The translations under genes and the position numbers were made by a program. This document shows, piece after piece, positions 7,874 to 15,184 of a DNA stretch of 30,606 nucleotides (positions within the stretch are counted from its first letter, which is position 1; each line of letters begins with the position of its first letter). This DNA comes from SYFY01 sp043719475. Lineage in GTDB: Bacteria; Pseudomonadota; Gammaproteobacteria; Pseudomonadales; Azotimanducaceae. The notes under the pieces were generated by a model. It searched no databases. It was not told the origin of the DNA and worked only from the letters and a program-made list of their open reading frames with translations. The stretch is from the NCBI GenBank assembly GCA_043719475.1, contig JAYSTS010000379.1:1-30606 (forward strand), read 5' to 3'.

Positions 7874-7902
7874 CTGTACGTTAGCAGACTGTACGGTAAC
7901 AG
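7874..7902. repeat. Paired 14-bp direct repeat upstream of the SYLF gene
   Basis: CTGTACGTTAGCAG (7874-7887) and CTGTACGGTAACAG (7889-7902) differ at two positions and are one base apart, giving a 15-bp period. It may be a regulator site or a duplicated promoter element for the SYLF gene. Confidence 0.4.
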
Positions 7903-7907
7903 CCGCT

Positions 7908-8285
7908 TTACGCGCCTGGTTCTGCAGGTGTTCCTCCGTGCGCATCACCCAGCGGCCTGGAAAGTGGCCTGGAGAGTGGCCTGGAAAGTGCCCAGGAAGA
8001 TGGCCAATACATCAAAGTGACCGTTACTATTTCCTGCAGGAAGGCAGCTGTTTTCGCGAGACTTCCCAGTAACGAACCCTCTCGATGCACAGTCCGCTCG
8101 AGCAGCACGCCACCCAGGACAGCAATGACAATCGTGCTCTTTCGGGTCGCAAGCTCCCGCATTTCAAACTTAAGTGTCGAAGCCGCAGCTTTGAGTTGTT
8201 GACTACTCGTGAGGAATCCATAACGAGCCAGTGCCAAGTCCTGGACCAGTTTCGCTGTGGACGATCGTTCATCAAGAACTGTCAC
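7908..8285 (-). CDS. Small membrane-associated protein coupled to YqjE-like gene
   Basis: I do not recognise a family. GTG 8285 overlaps the stop of the YqjE-like gene (GTGA) and gives 125 residues. A longer reading frame extends upstream, but it runs antiphase through the YqjE-like gene and is not credible. The N-terminal half is helical (AKLVQDLALARYGFLTSSQQL). One hydrophobic segment follows (STIVIAVLGGVLLERT), then a second weaker one (FLQEIVTVTLMYWPS). The C-terminus carries SRPLSRPLSRPL, from a 12-bp tandem repeat at 7952-7999. Its place after YqjD- and YqjE-like genes is that of YqjK in E. coli, but I see no sequence likeness. Confidence 0.6.
   Translation of the reverse strand: MTVLDERSSTAKLVQDLALARYGFLTSSQQLKAAASTLKFEMRELATRKSTIVIAVLGGVLLERTVHREGSLLGSLAKTAAFLQEIVTVTLMYWPSSWALSRPLSRPLSRPLGDAHGGTPAEPGA
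7952..7999. repeat. Four 12-bp tandem repeats in the 3' end of the coupled gene
   Basis: Units GCGGCCTGGAAA, GTGGCCTGGAGA, GTGGCCTGGAAA and GTGCCCAGGAAG follow one another. They are in frame and encode the SRPL repeats on the minus strand. The outer units have diverged. Confidence 0.7.
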
Positions 8286-8719
8286 ACTGCGGCTCGTTCG
8301 AGCAGCTGGTCGAGTGCTTTGGCAACCGTCTCGCGAGTCTCTGGATAACCCAGCGTCCTGGACAGCTTCTTGATGCGAAGAACCAGGAATGGAAGGACCA
8401 GCAGATTTAACAGTATCACCCCCATAACCGCGGCAGCCGGAGGGGTTCCGAAGGATATGAACAGCAGCGCTAAAGCGATCGCAAGGCCGAACCACATTGT
8501 GGTCAAAACCAGTATGACCAACAGGCAGCTCAACACAATCGCCGACACGCGTCGAGCAGTCAGGCGGGTTTCAAGCACGACCAGTTTGTAAAGTTCCGCA
8601 CAGACGGCCTTGAGCGTTTCACCCAGCGTCGCAACGTTTGACAGTAGTCCTGGTGAAGGGCGAACGGCCCCGTCACCAGGACCAATCTCACCCTTCGTTG
8701 CCTCAGTGGTTGTTACCAT
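8282..8719 (-). CDS. YqjE-like phage-holin-family membrane protein (DUF1469)
   Basis: The 145-residue product has a soluble N-terminus of about 55 residues, a helix that runs into the membrane (LYKLVVLETRLTARRVSAIV) and two TM segments (about 58-82 and 88-112), then a positively charged C-terminal helix (RIKKLSRTLGYPETRETVAKALDQL). This is the layout of the DUF1469/YqjE family, which is holin-like in name but encoded beside YqjD in many proteobacteria and is not a phage gene here. It follows the DUF883 gene by 19 bases and overlaps the next gene by GTGA. No Shine-Dalgarno is visible before ATG 8719, so coupling to the gene before it is likely. Confidence 0.8.
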   Translation of the reverse strand: MVTTTEATKGEIGPGDGAVRPSPGLLSNVATLGETLKAVCAELYKLVVLETRLTARRVSAIVLSCLLVILVLTTMWFGLAIALALLFISFGTPPAAAVMGVILLNLLVLPFLVLRIKKLSRTLGYPETRETVAKALDQLLERAAV

Positions 8720-8738
8720 TGGGAACGGGACCTGAGCG

Positions 8739-9101
8739 CTACACGCCAGTCACACGCGAACTCAGGTACCGACTGGCCGTGTAACCGACCACGGCCGCGA
8801 GACCCAGCACCAGCAACGGGTTTTCGTGGACGTACTTTTTGGCACCGTCTGTCAGTCTTGCCTGAGCGTTGCGCATTTCTGCAGTTTTCGCTCCAATTGC
8901 ATCGACCGCACTGGATGCGATTCCTGATGCTTTGTCCACCGCTCCATGAGAGCTCGTGCCCAGTTGGTCAACGGCAGGATGCGCTGCATCAACGGCATCC
9001 CTAATAGCGCCGTGCGTGCCGATAGCTGTTCGTTCAATGCCACTCTTCAGGGAGTTCAGCGAACTGTTTTGTGCTGTTACGGAGAGTTCCGGGTTTGTCA
9101 T
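8739..9101 (-). CDS. DUF883 / YqjD-like membrane-anchored protein
   Basis: AAAGGA precedes ATG 9101. The 120 residues hold a hydrophilic helix region with short Ala/His repeats (GTHGAIRDAVDAAHPAVDQL, SSHGAVDKASGIAS) and a C-terminal TM anchor with the typical ENPLLVLGLAAVVGYTASRYL. It is expected in the inner membrane with the helix in the cytoplasm, where YqjD of E. coli binds stationary-phase ribosomes. It heads a three-gene operon with the YqjE-like gene and the 125-residue protein. A second protein of the same type is encoded at 1266-1613. Confidence 0.88.
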   Translation of the reverse strand: MTNPELSVTAQNSSLNSLKSGIERTAIGTHGAIRDAVDAAHPAVDQLGTSSHGAVDKASGIASSAVDAIGAKTAEMRNAQARLTDGAKKYVHENPLLVLGLAAVVGYTASRYLSSRVTGV

Positions 9102-9471
9102 GTCTATTCCTTTGTTTGTTCTGGAAGCTTACGAGGTGGCTGCCCGCCGTTGCGATACCCGCATCGACCGGGCAGCCTCTCGAGGAAGATAGTTGAGAGG
9201 CTGCCTTCCGGTCGGTGCGCGCTCGCACACAGTGTTGTCATCGACCTTCGATGTGCGCGCAGTTTCATCATGGTGCAGGACTGCACCAACGATGTTGTCG
9301 TGGTGTTCATGAGTCATCATTAATTGTCCTTGTTTCAACCTTTGGGGCATGTGGGGCATGTTATTACGCCGTCGCCCTTTGCCTCTGATCGTTGCCAAAG
9401 CGAACAGACCGGAGCTCAAGAGCAGAACTTCGAAAAGACCAGTCAGATCCATGACGATCGCGTCGTTGAGA
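9102..9471. other. Gap with two strong palindromes and a doubtful small ORF
   Basis: The stretch holds an 11-bp perfect inverted repeat (GGCAGCCTCTC / GAGAGGCTGCC, 9171-9181 and 9195-9205) and an 18-bp palindrome TGGTGCAGgaCTGCACCA (9271-9288). A minus-strand frame from ATG 9320, behind a good AAGGA site, would encode 63 residues beginning MMTHEHHDNIVGAVLHH. The frame runs through both palindromes and resembles nothing I know. A non-coding leader or operator region for the DUF883 operon is as likely as a gene. Confidence 0.4.
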
Positions 9472-9618
9472 TCAGACCGCACGGCCGCGAATGAACCGAA
9501 CCAGAAAGATGACCAGCGCGACGACCAGAAGTATGTGAACAATTCCACCCAGGGTGTATGACGTCACCATACCCAGTGCCCAGAGTACGAGAAGAATGAT
9601 TGCAATGGTTTCGAGCAT
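9472..9618 (-). CDS. Lmo0937-family micro-membrane protein
   Basis: The 48-residue product reads MLETIAIILLVLWALG, then MVTSYTLGGIVHILLVVAL and VIFLVRFIRGR. It matches the Lmo0937-type pattern (MLxTIAxILLxLWxLGxVTSYTLGGxxHILLVxAxxxxLxRxxxG) over its whole length: two TM helices joined by a conserved SYTLGG turn, with a basic end. GGAG lies eight bases before ATG 9618. Such proteins are common beside CsbD and YqjD genes in stress clusters; function is unknown. GTACAG lies 69 bases upstream. Confidence 0.85.
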   Translation of the reverse strand: MLETIAIILLVLWALGMVTSYTLGGIVHILLVVALVIFLVRFIRGRAV

Positions 9619-9640
9619 TTTGGCGACTCCGTAATGATTG

Positions 9641-9674
9641 AAAAAATCCGAGCCCCTCTACCTTAAACCAGAGG
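9641..9674 (-). terminator. Possible weak terminator after the kinase-linked small gene
   Basis: On the minus strand CCTCT (9670-9674) can pair with AGAGG (9655-9659), and a run of six T (9646-9641) follows after eight bases. The stem is short and the T-run is not adjacent, so this is a weak call. A second hairpin (CGATGT/ACATCG, 9692-9708) lies just before it. Confidence 0.3.
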
Positions 9675-9740
9675 AAATACGACGTTCTGTACGATGTCGA
9701 ACACATCGGGGCCTGCAAAAATCGAGATTCCCTGGCGCAC

Positions 9741-9941
9741 CTACTTTTCGCCGCATTGGCTACCGAAGATCTGTTCGAACTGTTTTTCCATTGAGTCAAT
9801 CAAGCTGATCCGCCTGGGATCGTTTCGAGCGTAGGGATCAGAAGGGGAAGTCGGCGGAAGAATTTCACTTTCTCCGTCCTGTTTCTTGCTGTTAACAGCA
9901 TTTTTCTGTTGGGTAGTTTGAGGAGTCGAAATGTTCTTCAT
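9741..9941 (-). CDS. Small hydrophilic protein coupled to the histidine kinase
   Basis: I do not recognise a family. The 66 residues have no signal or TM segment: a Gln/Lys-rich start (MKNISTPQTTQQKNAVNSKK), an acidic and proline-rich middle (ESEILPPTSPSDPYARND) and a helix-like end (SLIDSMEKQFEQIFGSQCG). Its ATG shares one base with the kinase stop (TGATG), so it is probably made by reinitiation together with the kinase. It has none of the marks of a response regulator receiver domain. A role as kinase partner is possible, but this is only inferred from position. Confidence 0.55.
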   Translation of the reverse strand: MKNISTPQTTQQKNAVNSKKQDGESEILPPTSPSDPYARNDPRRISLIDSMEKQFEQIFGSQCGEK

Positions 9942-10759
9942 CAGAATCCGGAAAACGTGGTCTGTTGGGACATCGCTACATCGCTTCCGCAGCGCCCATG
10001 GGCTGATTCAGCGAACACTTCTACTGGCAACGTGAAGTAGAAGGTGGCGCCGTGATCAACATTATTCCGGAAGCTCAATTCGCCTCCGTGACGTGTGATG
10101 ATCGAACGACAAATGGACAAGCCCACCCCCATGCCGTTCGCCTTGGTGGTGCAAAACGATGCGAATACCAGAGGCTCGTTTTCAGGTGAGATGCCGGTTC
10201 CGGAATCGACAACTTCAAACTTAACGGACTCTTCCAACATCAGGCTTCGTACGACGATCACGTTGCCAGGTGAAGGACTGGCTGGACTCATCGCGTCAAC
10301 TGCATTGCGAATCAGGTTGATGATGACCTGTTGGACCTGCAGTGGATCGCATCGAACCTCAGGCAGCGCCGGCGGTGATTCAAATCGAATCTCGAAACCA
10401 CTCAACCGTGTATCGACTGCACAGAACTGCACCAGATCGTGGAGCACATCAAATAGATTGGTTGGCACGCGCAAATCGGATTCGTGACGGAGTGTGCGTT
10501 GAATTCGATCAACGATTTCACCGGCCCGTAACGTCTGACGATTCAGTTTGTCGAGTGCAGAAATCAATCGCACTCGATCCACCTTCGAATTACTCAACAT
10601 CTTCATGCATGTCTGCGCGTAGATCGAGATCGCCGTCAATGGCTGATTGATTTCGTGCGCGATACTCGCGGTTAGCTCATTCACCGCATCGAAATCCGAC
10701 AGTAGCGAGGTTGGCATGTCGACCTGCCGGAAGGATTGTCTGGTCATTGCGTCGTTCAT
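9941..10759 (-). CDS. Soluble sensor-less histidine kinase (FixL/NtrB-like core)
   Basis: Start ATG 10759 is chosen over the TTG at 10774 because GAGGA lies eight bases upstream; this gives 272 residues. The H-box is ELTASIAHEINQPLTAI (phospho-acceptor His35), followed by the second helix of the dimer domain. The ATPase part shows the N-box VIINLIRNAVDA, G1 VDSGTGI and G2 GMGVGLSI, then FYFTLPV. There is no TM helix, PAS or other input domain; only about 27 residues precede the H-box region. The NQPLTAI form of the H-box is typical of FixL/DctB-type kinases. No response regulator is encoded in the window, so it is an orphan here. Input may come through a partner such as the 66-residue protein. 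Confidence 0.9.
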   Translation of the reverse strand: MNDAMTRQSFRQVDMPTSLLSDFDAVNELTASIAHEINQPLTAISIYAQTCMKMLSNSKVDRVRLISALDKLNRQTLRAGEIVDRIQRTLRHESDLRVPTNLFDVLHDLVQFCAVDTRLSGFEIRFESPPALPEVRCDPLQVQQVIINLIRNAVDAMSPASPSPGNVIVVRSLMLEESVKFEVVDSGTGISPENEPLVFASFCTTKANGMGVGLSICRSIITRHGGELSFRNNVDHGATFYFTLPVEVFAESAHGRCGSDVAMSQQTTFSGF

Positions 10760-10985
10760 GTGTTCATTCCTCAAGTGTTCTCTGATGTGACCAAGATAGT
10801 TGTCTCGCTCGAGACCGATTCATCGGCAGATATGTCTCAAGGCCGTCCTGTACATTAGAAGCGCCGTTTAACCCTTATCTGTGCGGTATCGAACGAAATA
10901 CGACAGCGTGTGCTCCGCATAATTAGTGGGTGACGTCTCGACAGTCGTTACAAGCAATCACCTATTCAAACTGAACGAGCAGAAC

Positions 10986-11852
10986 ATGATCCGCATGGAG
11001 ATAAGCCTCGATCTGAACTATCGGATCTACAGCCCCTGGGCAGACTTCTTTTTCAACATTCACTGCGCCAACACGCCAAACCAGTTTGTGCTGACAGAAC
11101 AGCTGGCTACGAACCAGAATGCGCCAACACAGGTCTGGACAGATTCAAACACGCTCAGTCGTTATATGCGTCTGCATGCAGAGCCTGGCGAGCTACGTGT
11201 CTCGTATCGCGCAACCGTAGAAGTGTCCCACCACTTCGCCAATCCACTAACAATATTCGAAGTCCCGGTTTCCAAATTGCCAGCAGACGTGATCGGCTAT
11301 CTGTATCCCAGCCGATACTGTCAATCGGATCGACTGCTTCGTTTCGCCGCCAACGAGTTTGGTCAGCTGGACATGGGGTACAGCCGCGTCCAGGCCATCT
11401 GCAACTGGGTCAACCGACACGTCGCATTCACGCCGAACAGTACCAACTCGATGACTTCTGCCGCAGACACAGTCATCGAAAGGGTTGGTATTTGTCGGGA
11501 TTTCGCCCACCTGATGATCGCGTTGTGCCGTGCTAGCAACCTACCGGCCCGGTTCGTAACTGGTACGGACTATGGATGCCCAGCAGGCTACGGCCTGCCT
11601 GACTTCCATGCTTATGTGGAAGTCTATCTTGCAAATCGATGGTACATTTTTGATCCGACGGGGTTGACCATACCCATGGGGCTGGTTCGTTTTGGTACAG
11701 GACGAGATGCAGCGGACGTGGCTTTCGCGACAATTTTTGGGAGCGTTTCCTCACTACCGCCGCGCATTCAGGCAATCGCACTGACCAACGGAAGCAAGGA
11801 TACTGTGATGCCTTATTTTCCTGATAGTGCGATTTCCACAATGGCTGCTTGA
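10986..11852 (+). CDS. Transglutaminase-like cysteine peptidase-fold protein
   Basis: The start is taken at ATG 10986, which gives the usual beta-strand opening MIRMEISLDLNYRI; GTG 10926 would add 20 residues, and neither has a strong ribosome binding site. The protein of 288 residues has an N-terminal beta domain (about 1-130) and a transglutaminase core. The triad is visible: Cys in VGICRDFAHLM, His in DFHAYVEVYL and Asp in FDPTG. Bacterial members act on peptides or amide bonds; substrate is unknown. There is no signal peptide, so it is probably cytosolic. The gene is divergent from the kinase. Confidence 0.88.
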   Translation: MIRMEISLDLNYRIYSPWADFFFNIHCANTPNQFVLTEQLATNQNAPTQVWTDSNTLSRYMRLHAEPGELRVSYRATVEVSHHFANPLTIFEVPVSKLPADVIGYLYPSRYCQSDRLLRFAANEFGQLDMGYSRVQAICNWVNRHVAFTPNSTNSMTSAADTVIERVGICRDFAHLMIALCRASNLPARFVTGTDYGCPAGYGLPDFHAYVEVYLANRWYIFDPTGLTIPMGLVRFGTGRDAADVAFATIFGSVSSLPPRIQAIALTNGSKDTVMPYFPDSAISTMAA

Positions 11853-12017
11853 GACACCACCTTGCTGTGGTCTTCGCCATGCATGGGATGCTCTATTCGA
11901 TCAGAGTTTCCTCGGGCGTCAGTTGCGCCCGTAGTTCGCCATCAGCGCAGGTTCAGGGTGCTGATGCTTCCGGGACATGGGCATTTCGCAAACCGTGATC
12001 ACCCCCTCTCCCGGCGT

Positions 12018-12254
12018 TGTAGGAGCGGCCTCCTGACCGCGATGCCAAGGGGAAAATCGCGATCAGGAGATCGCTCCCACAAAGTCACGGAACCAACGGT
12101 TCGCGATCGGGAAATTCCTCCCAACTTCGTGGGTTGTGACCTTACGGTTTGATTTCCGCTGCAATACCGACCTTCTCTCCAGTCAATCGTTCCGCAGCTT
12201 TTAAATACCCTGCGCAGCATTTTCGGTTGCGTAGTTTTTTTATCCAATTGAGGC
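12018..12254. repeat. Dispersed intergenic repeat, copy A (left end missing)
   Basis: The copy lies in the 456-base gap 11853-12308. It has the REP-like hairpin (GGAGCGGCCTCCTGACCGCG at 12022-12041 facing a GATCAGGAGATCGCTCC arm at 12061-12077) and the conserved right part from GTGACCTTACGGTTTGATTT (12136) to CCAATTGAGGCTAA (12254). The left terminal part seen in copies B-D is absent. The rest of the gap, 11853-12017, shows only small hairpins: ACCAC/GTGGT just after the transglutaminase-like gene, which may be a weak terminator, and CGGGCG/CGCCCG near 11917. Confidence 0.8.
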
Positions 12255-12308
12255 TAATACTGCAACGGAGTGGCTGCGTAATACTCACAGCAGGCGTGCT
12301 CTCTGTTC

Positions 12309-12854
12309 CTACCCAGGAACCGGCACAGTCAATAACAGGTCGGCCAGATCATTCGCGTGTTCCTCTTCTACAGCGAGAATGGACTCCAGGAGTCGTCTTG
12401 TAGTGGAGTCCCGAGCGCCCAAAATGCCGATGAATTCACGATAGCTATCTATGGCGATCCGTTCCGCAACGAGGTTTTCCTTGATCATCTGAGTAAGCGT
12501 CTCACCCTCGACATACCCCGCATGACTTCGACCAAGCAAGCTGTCTGGGCAAAAATCCGGCTCTCCCCCCAGTTGGCCAATACGGCGCGCGAGCAGATCC
12601 GCATGTCCGAGTTCCTGATTGGAGTGAACAAGAAATTCAGCAGCAACAGCCTGCGAATGGATACCCCGCGCCATGAAGTGATGGCGTCGATAGCGAAGCA
12701 CGCAGACCAGTTCTGTGGCCAGACTGTCGTTCAACAGTTCGAGTACCACGTTGAGATCACCGTCGTAACTTCCAGTCACCGCACCTTGTTCCATGTGCAC
12801 ACTGGCTTGGGCACGCCGCTTCCCGGATTCCGGGTTATCTCGATCGCTGTTCAT
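12309..12854 (-). CDS. Ferritin-like diiron protein (bacterioferritin/Dps-like)
   Basis: The 181-residue protein has an N-terminal tail of about 30 residues and a four-helix ferritin-like bundle. Likely iron ligands sit in LATELVCVLRYRRHHF (helix A Glu), NQELGHADLL (helix B ExxH), ENLVAERIAIDSYREF (helix C Glu) and VEEEHANDL (helix D ExxH). These are the six ligands of a ferroxidase site. Iron storage or peroxide removal in the cytosol is expected. The ATG overlaps the stop of the SOD gene (ATGA), so SOD and this protein are made together and form an oxidative-stress pair that detoxifies superoxide and ties up iron. Confidence 0.85.
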   Translation of the reverse strand: MNSDRDNPESGKRRAQASVHMEQGAVTGSYDGDLNVVLELLNDSLATELVCVLRYRRHHFMARGIHSQAVAAEFLVHSNQELGHADLLARRIGQLGGEPDFCPDSLLGRSHAGYVEGETLTQMIKENLVAERIAIDSYREFIGILGARDSTTRRLLESILAVEEEHANDLADLLLTVPVPG

Positions 12855-13576
12855 GATTGACCTACGGGGAAGTTACTGTCGGATGGTGTACCAGCGTCGA
12901 CAGAAATCGACGCGAATCGATCCATTGCATTGCTCCAGTTCGCAACAGACCACCAGTGCTTCAGATACTCAGGGCGCCGGTTTTCATGCTTGAGATAATA
13001 GGCGTGTTCCCAAACATCATTCACCAGCAGAGGATGGAGGCCCTGCTGGGTCGGGTTTTCGTGACCTTCCGTAGTGACGATACTCAGTACGGATCCGTTG
13101 AACTGTTTGTCATCACCGGCAACCAGCCATACCCATCCTGAACCAAAATGCGCAACCCCTGCTGCTTCGAAACGATGTTTGAACTCCTCAAGGCTACCGA
13201 ATGACGCGTTGATCGCATCAGCCAACAAACCAGAAACAGCTGGGCCACCCGGAATCGCCATGGACTGCCAGAACAGACAGTGGTTGACGTGACCACCGGC
13301 ATTGTTCAGGACACTTTGGCGAACGATAGGCGCGATCTCTTCCGGGTTTTGAAGGAGCCAGTTTGCCGTCTTCTTTCGCAACTGTGGGTACGGTGCGGTT
13401 AGTTCGTTGAGTTTGGCGACGTATCCCGCATGGTGTTCATCGTGATGCAGTGTCATCGTACGAGCATCGACGTATGGCTCGAGCGCAGTGCAACTGTATT
13501 GCAGTGCCGGTAAAACGTGCAGCGAAACTGAACGAGGGACAGACTCAGACCATATAGCTGAGGCCAACGCTTTCAT
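12851..13576 (-). CDS. sodA/sodB-like: Fe/Mn-family superoxide dismutase
   Basis: AGGAG lies six bases before ATG 13576. After about 20 extra N-terminal residues the usual fold begins (LPALQYSCTALEPYVDARTM). Metal ligands are visible in TLHHDEHHAGYV (first His), GGHVNHCLFW (second His) and NDVWEHAYYL (Asp and His). The GGHVNH block is Mn-type, but the outer-sphere position that is Gln in E. coli MnSOD (ANQD) is His here (EGHE), as in mycobacterial FeSOD. Metal choice is therefore uncertain. The N-terminal extension does not look like a clear signal peptide. The gene leads the operon with the ferritin-like gene. Confidence 0.93.
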   Translation of the reverse strand: MKALASAIWSESVPRSVSLHVLPALQYSCTALEPYVDARTMTLHHDEHHAGYVAKLNELTAPYPQLRKKTANWLLQNPEEIAPIVRQSVLNNAGGHVNHCLFWQSMAIPGGPAVSGLLADAINASFGSLEEFKHRFEAAGVAHFGSGWVWLVAGDDKQFNGSVLSIVTTEGHENPTQQGLHPLLVNDVWEHAYYLKHENRRPEYLKHWWSVANWSNAMDRFASISVDAGTPSDSNFPVGQS

Positions 13577-13700
13577 TACTTACTCCTGAAGTCGAGGGTT
13601 GGTCACTATGTCGTCGAAACGTTACAAGGTCTGTCTGGTAACACACCCAGGGGTCAACATTCAGGCAGCATAATCTGGGAAACAGCATGGGAAATCAGAA

Positions 13701-15083
13701 TTGAACACCCGACGCGAACGCGATTCCCTTGGTGAACTCGATGTGCCCGAAGGCGCGCTCTATGGAATTCACACGGCGAGATCAATCCGCAACTTCGACG
13801 CGGGTGGAGAACCCGTACCGACCGAGATTCTACACGCAATGACTCGCCTGAAACTTGCAAGTGCACGCGCCAACCACGCACTTGGTCTGCTTGATAGCCG
13901 GAAAACCGCTGCGATCACACAGGCCTGCGAAATGGTCCTATCTGGCCAGGTGGATGACCAGTTTCCCATCGACATCTTCCAGGCTGGCAGCGGCACCTCA
14001 TCCAACATGAACATCAACGAAGTGGTTGCGAATCTGGCCAACGAAACGCTGGGGGGAAAACGAGGCAGTCGACATCCGGTGCATCCGAATGATGATGTGA
14101 ACATGGGGCAGTCTTCCAACAGCATATTTCCGTCTGCGATTCGGTTAGCTGCTGTTTCGATTTCCGTCGGCACACTCGAAAGCGTGCAACTGCTTGACAT
14201 GACACTGCAGGGGCGAGCTACGGAATTTCGGAACGTGATCAAGAGTGGGCGTACACATCTTCAGGATGCCGTACCCATTACACTTGGTCAGGAGTTTTCC
14301 GCCTGGGCACACGCGTTGACAAAGGACATCGAGAGGATACGACACGCAGTCGATGCCAACCTCGAACTGGTCGAGGGTGGGAACGCCATAGGAACCGGCA
14401 TCAATACCAGACCAGAATATCGAACATTGGTCGCGCGCGAACTCTCGGCCACATCGGGTTTTCCGTTTCGTGTGGCGCAGAACGGGATTGAAGTGACCCA
14501 GTTCCTCACCGACCAGGCAGAACTTTCGGGCGCCCTGCGGCTGACGGCTCAGGACATCGGTAAAATCTGCAACGACTTGCGACTACTGTGCTCCGGACCG
14601 AATACCGGCTTCGGCGAAATCATGCTCCCTCCCGTTGAACCCGGCTCATCAATCATGCCTGGCAAGATCAATCCGAGCATCGTTGAATCGACCAACATGG
14701 CGATGTTGCAGATTCTCGGACACGATCATGTGGTGCAATTGGCGTCGGCAGCCGGGCAACTGGAACTCAATACTTATATGCCAGTGTTAGCACTGAATCT
14801 GGTGAAGGCGCTGCGTCTGATGGATCGCGCCTGTGTGCAGCTCGCCAACAAATGCGTGGCAGGCATCACAGCCAACATCGAAAATTGCTATCGGCATTTC
14901 GAAACGAGCGGGGGACTCGCTACCATCCTCAATCCCCTACTCGGCTACGAACGTGTCGACTCCCTGGTCAAGGAGTCGCTTGCATTCAACAAGACGGCGA
15001 AACAGATCGTCATCGAGCACGGTATCCTTACCGCCGAAGAATTCGAGGCTCTGGTCCGGGGCTCGGTCGGTTTGAACCCCTGA
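13701..15083 (+). CDS. Aspartase/fumarase-family lyase, more aspartase-like
   Basis: The 460 residues cover the full family length. The blocks are GSGTSSNMNINEV, VHPNDDVNMGQSSN, SGRTHLQDAVPITLGQEF and the mobile catalytic loop PGSSIMPGKINP (314-325). YGIHTARSIRNF, KICNDLRLL, GQLELNTYMPV and KCVAGITAN fit aspartate ammonia-lyase. PVHPNDDVN and PGSSIMPGK fit both this and class II fumarase, so fumarate is a product or substrate either way. The start is TTG 13701; GGGAAA lies seven bases upstream. A five-codon ATG frame (13687-13704) ends across this TTG (ATTGA), which may couple initiation. It is divergent from the SOD gene. Confidence 0.85.
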   Translation: MNTRRERDSLGELDVPEGALYGIHTARSIRNFDAGGEPVPTEILHAMTRLKLASARANHALGLLDSRKTAAITQACEMVLSGQVDDQFPIDIFQAGSGTSSNMNINEVVANLANETLGGKRGSRHPVHPNDDVNMGQSSNSIFPSAIRLAAVSISVGTLESVQLLDMTLQGRATEFRNVIKSGRTHLQDAVPITLGQEFSAWAHALTKDIERIRHAVDANLELVEGGNAIGTGINTRPEYRTLVARELSATSGFPFRVAQNGIEVTQFLTDQAELSGALRLTAQDIGKICNDLRLLCSGPNTGFGEIMLPPVEPGSSIMPGKINPSIVESTNMAMLQILGHDHVVQLASAAGQLELNTYMPVLALNLVKALRLMDRACVQLANKCVAGITANIENCYRHFETSGGLATILNPLLGYERVDSLVKESLAFNKTAKQIVIEHGILTAEEFEALVRGSVGLNP

Positions 15084-15109
15084 GCACTGACAGGTCACTC
15101 GGGCAACAA

Positions 15110-15152
15110 AAGCCGAAAGCCCCCACTTGAGGGGCCTCGTGCACTCCGGCTT
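15110..15152. terminator. Nested stem-loop between convergent genes
   Basis: GCCCC/GGGGC (15119-15123 and 15131-15135) sits inside a wider AAGCCG/CGGCTT pair (15110-15115 and 15147-15152). The position between two converging genes suits a two-way terminator, but neither side has a T-run. Confidence 0.35.
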
Positions 15153-15184
15153 GATCCTGACTTGCAGTTGAACCCTCGACGGTA

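Noticed and set aside
8286..8495. N-terminal extension of the gene after the YqjE-like gene
   Set aside because: It overlaps the YqjE-like gene in another frame on the same strand. The GTGA overlap at 8282-8285 gives a natural coupled start.
8282..8719. Phage remnant suggested by the holin-like family
   Set aside because: YqjE-type proteins are chromosomal stress-cluster members. No other phage gene is present.
9129..9452. 107-codon minus-strand frame from ATG 9452 with one TM-like segment
   Set aside because: It has no ribosome binding site, its second half crosses two strong palindromes, and it matches no family I know. Only the shorter frame from 9320 is worth a mention.
12357..12860. 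Plus-strand frame of 167 codons
   Set aside because: It is antisense to the ferritin-like gene, which has all its iron ligands in the right order.
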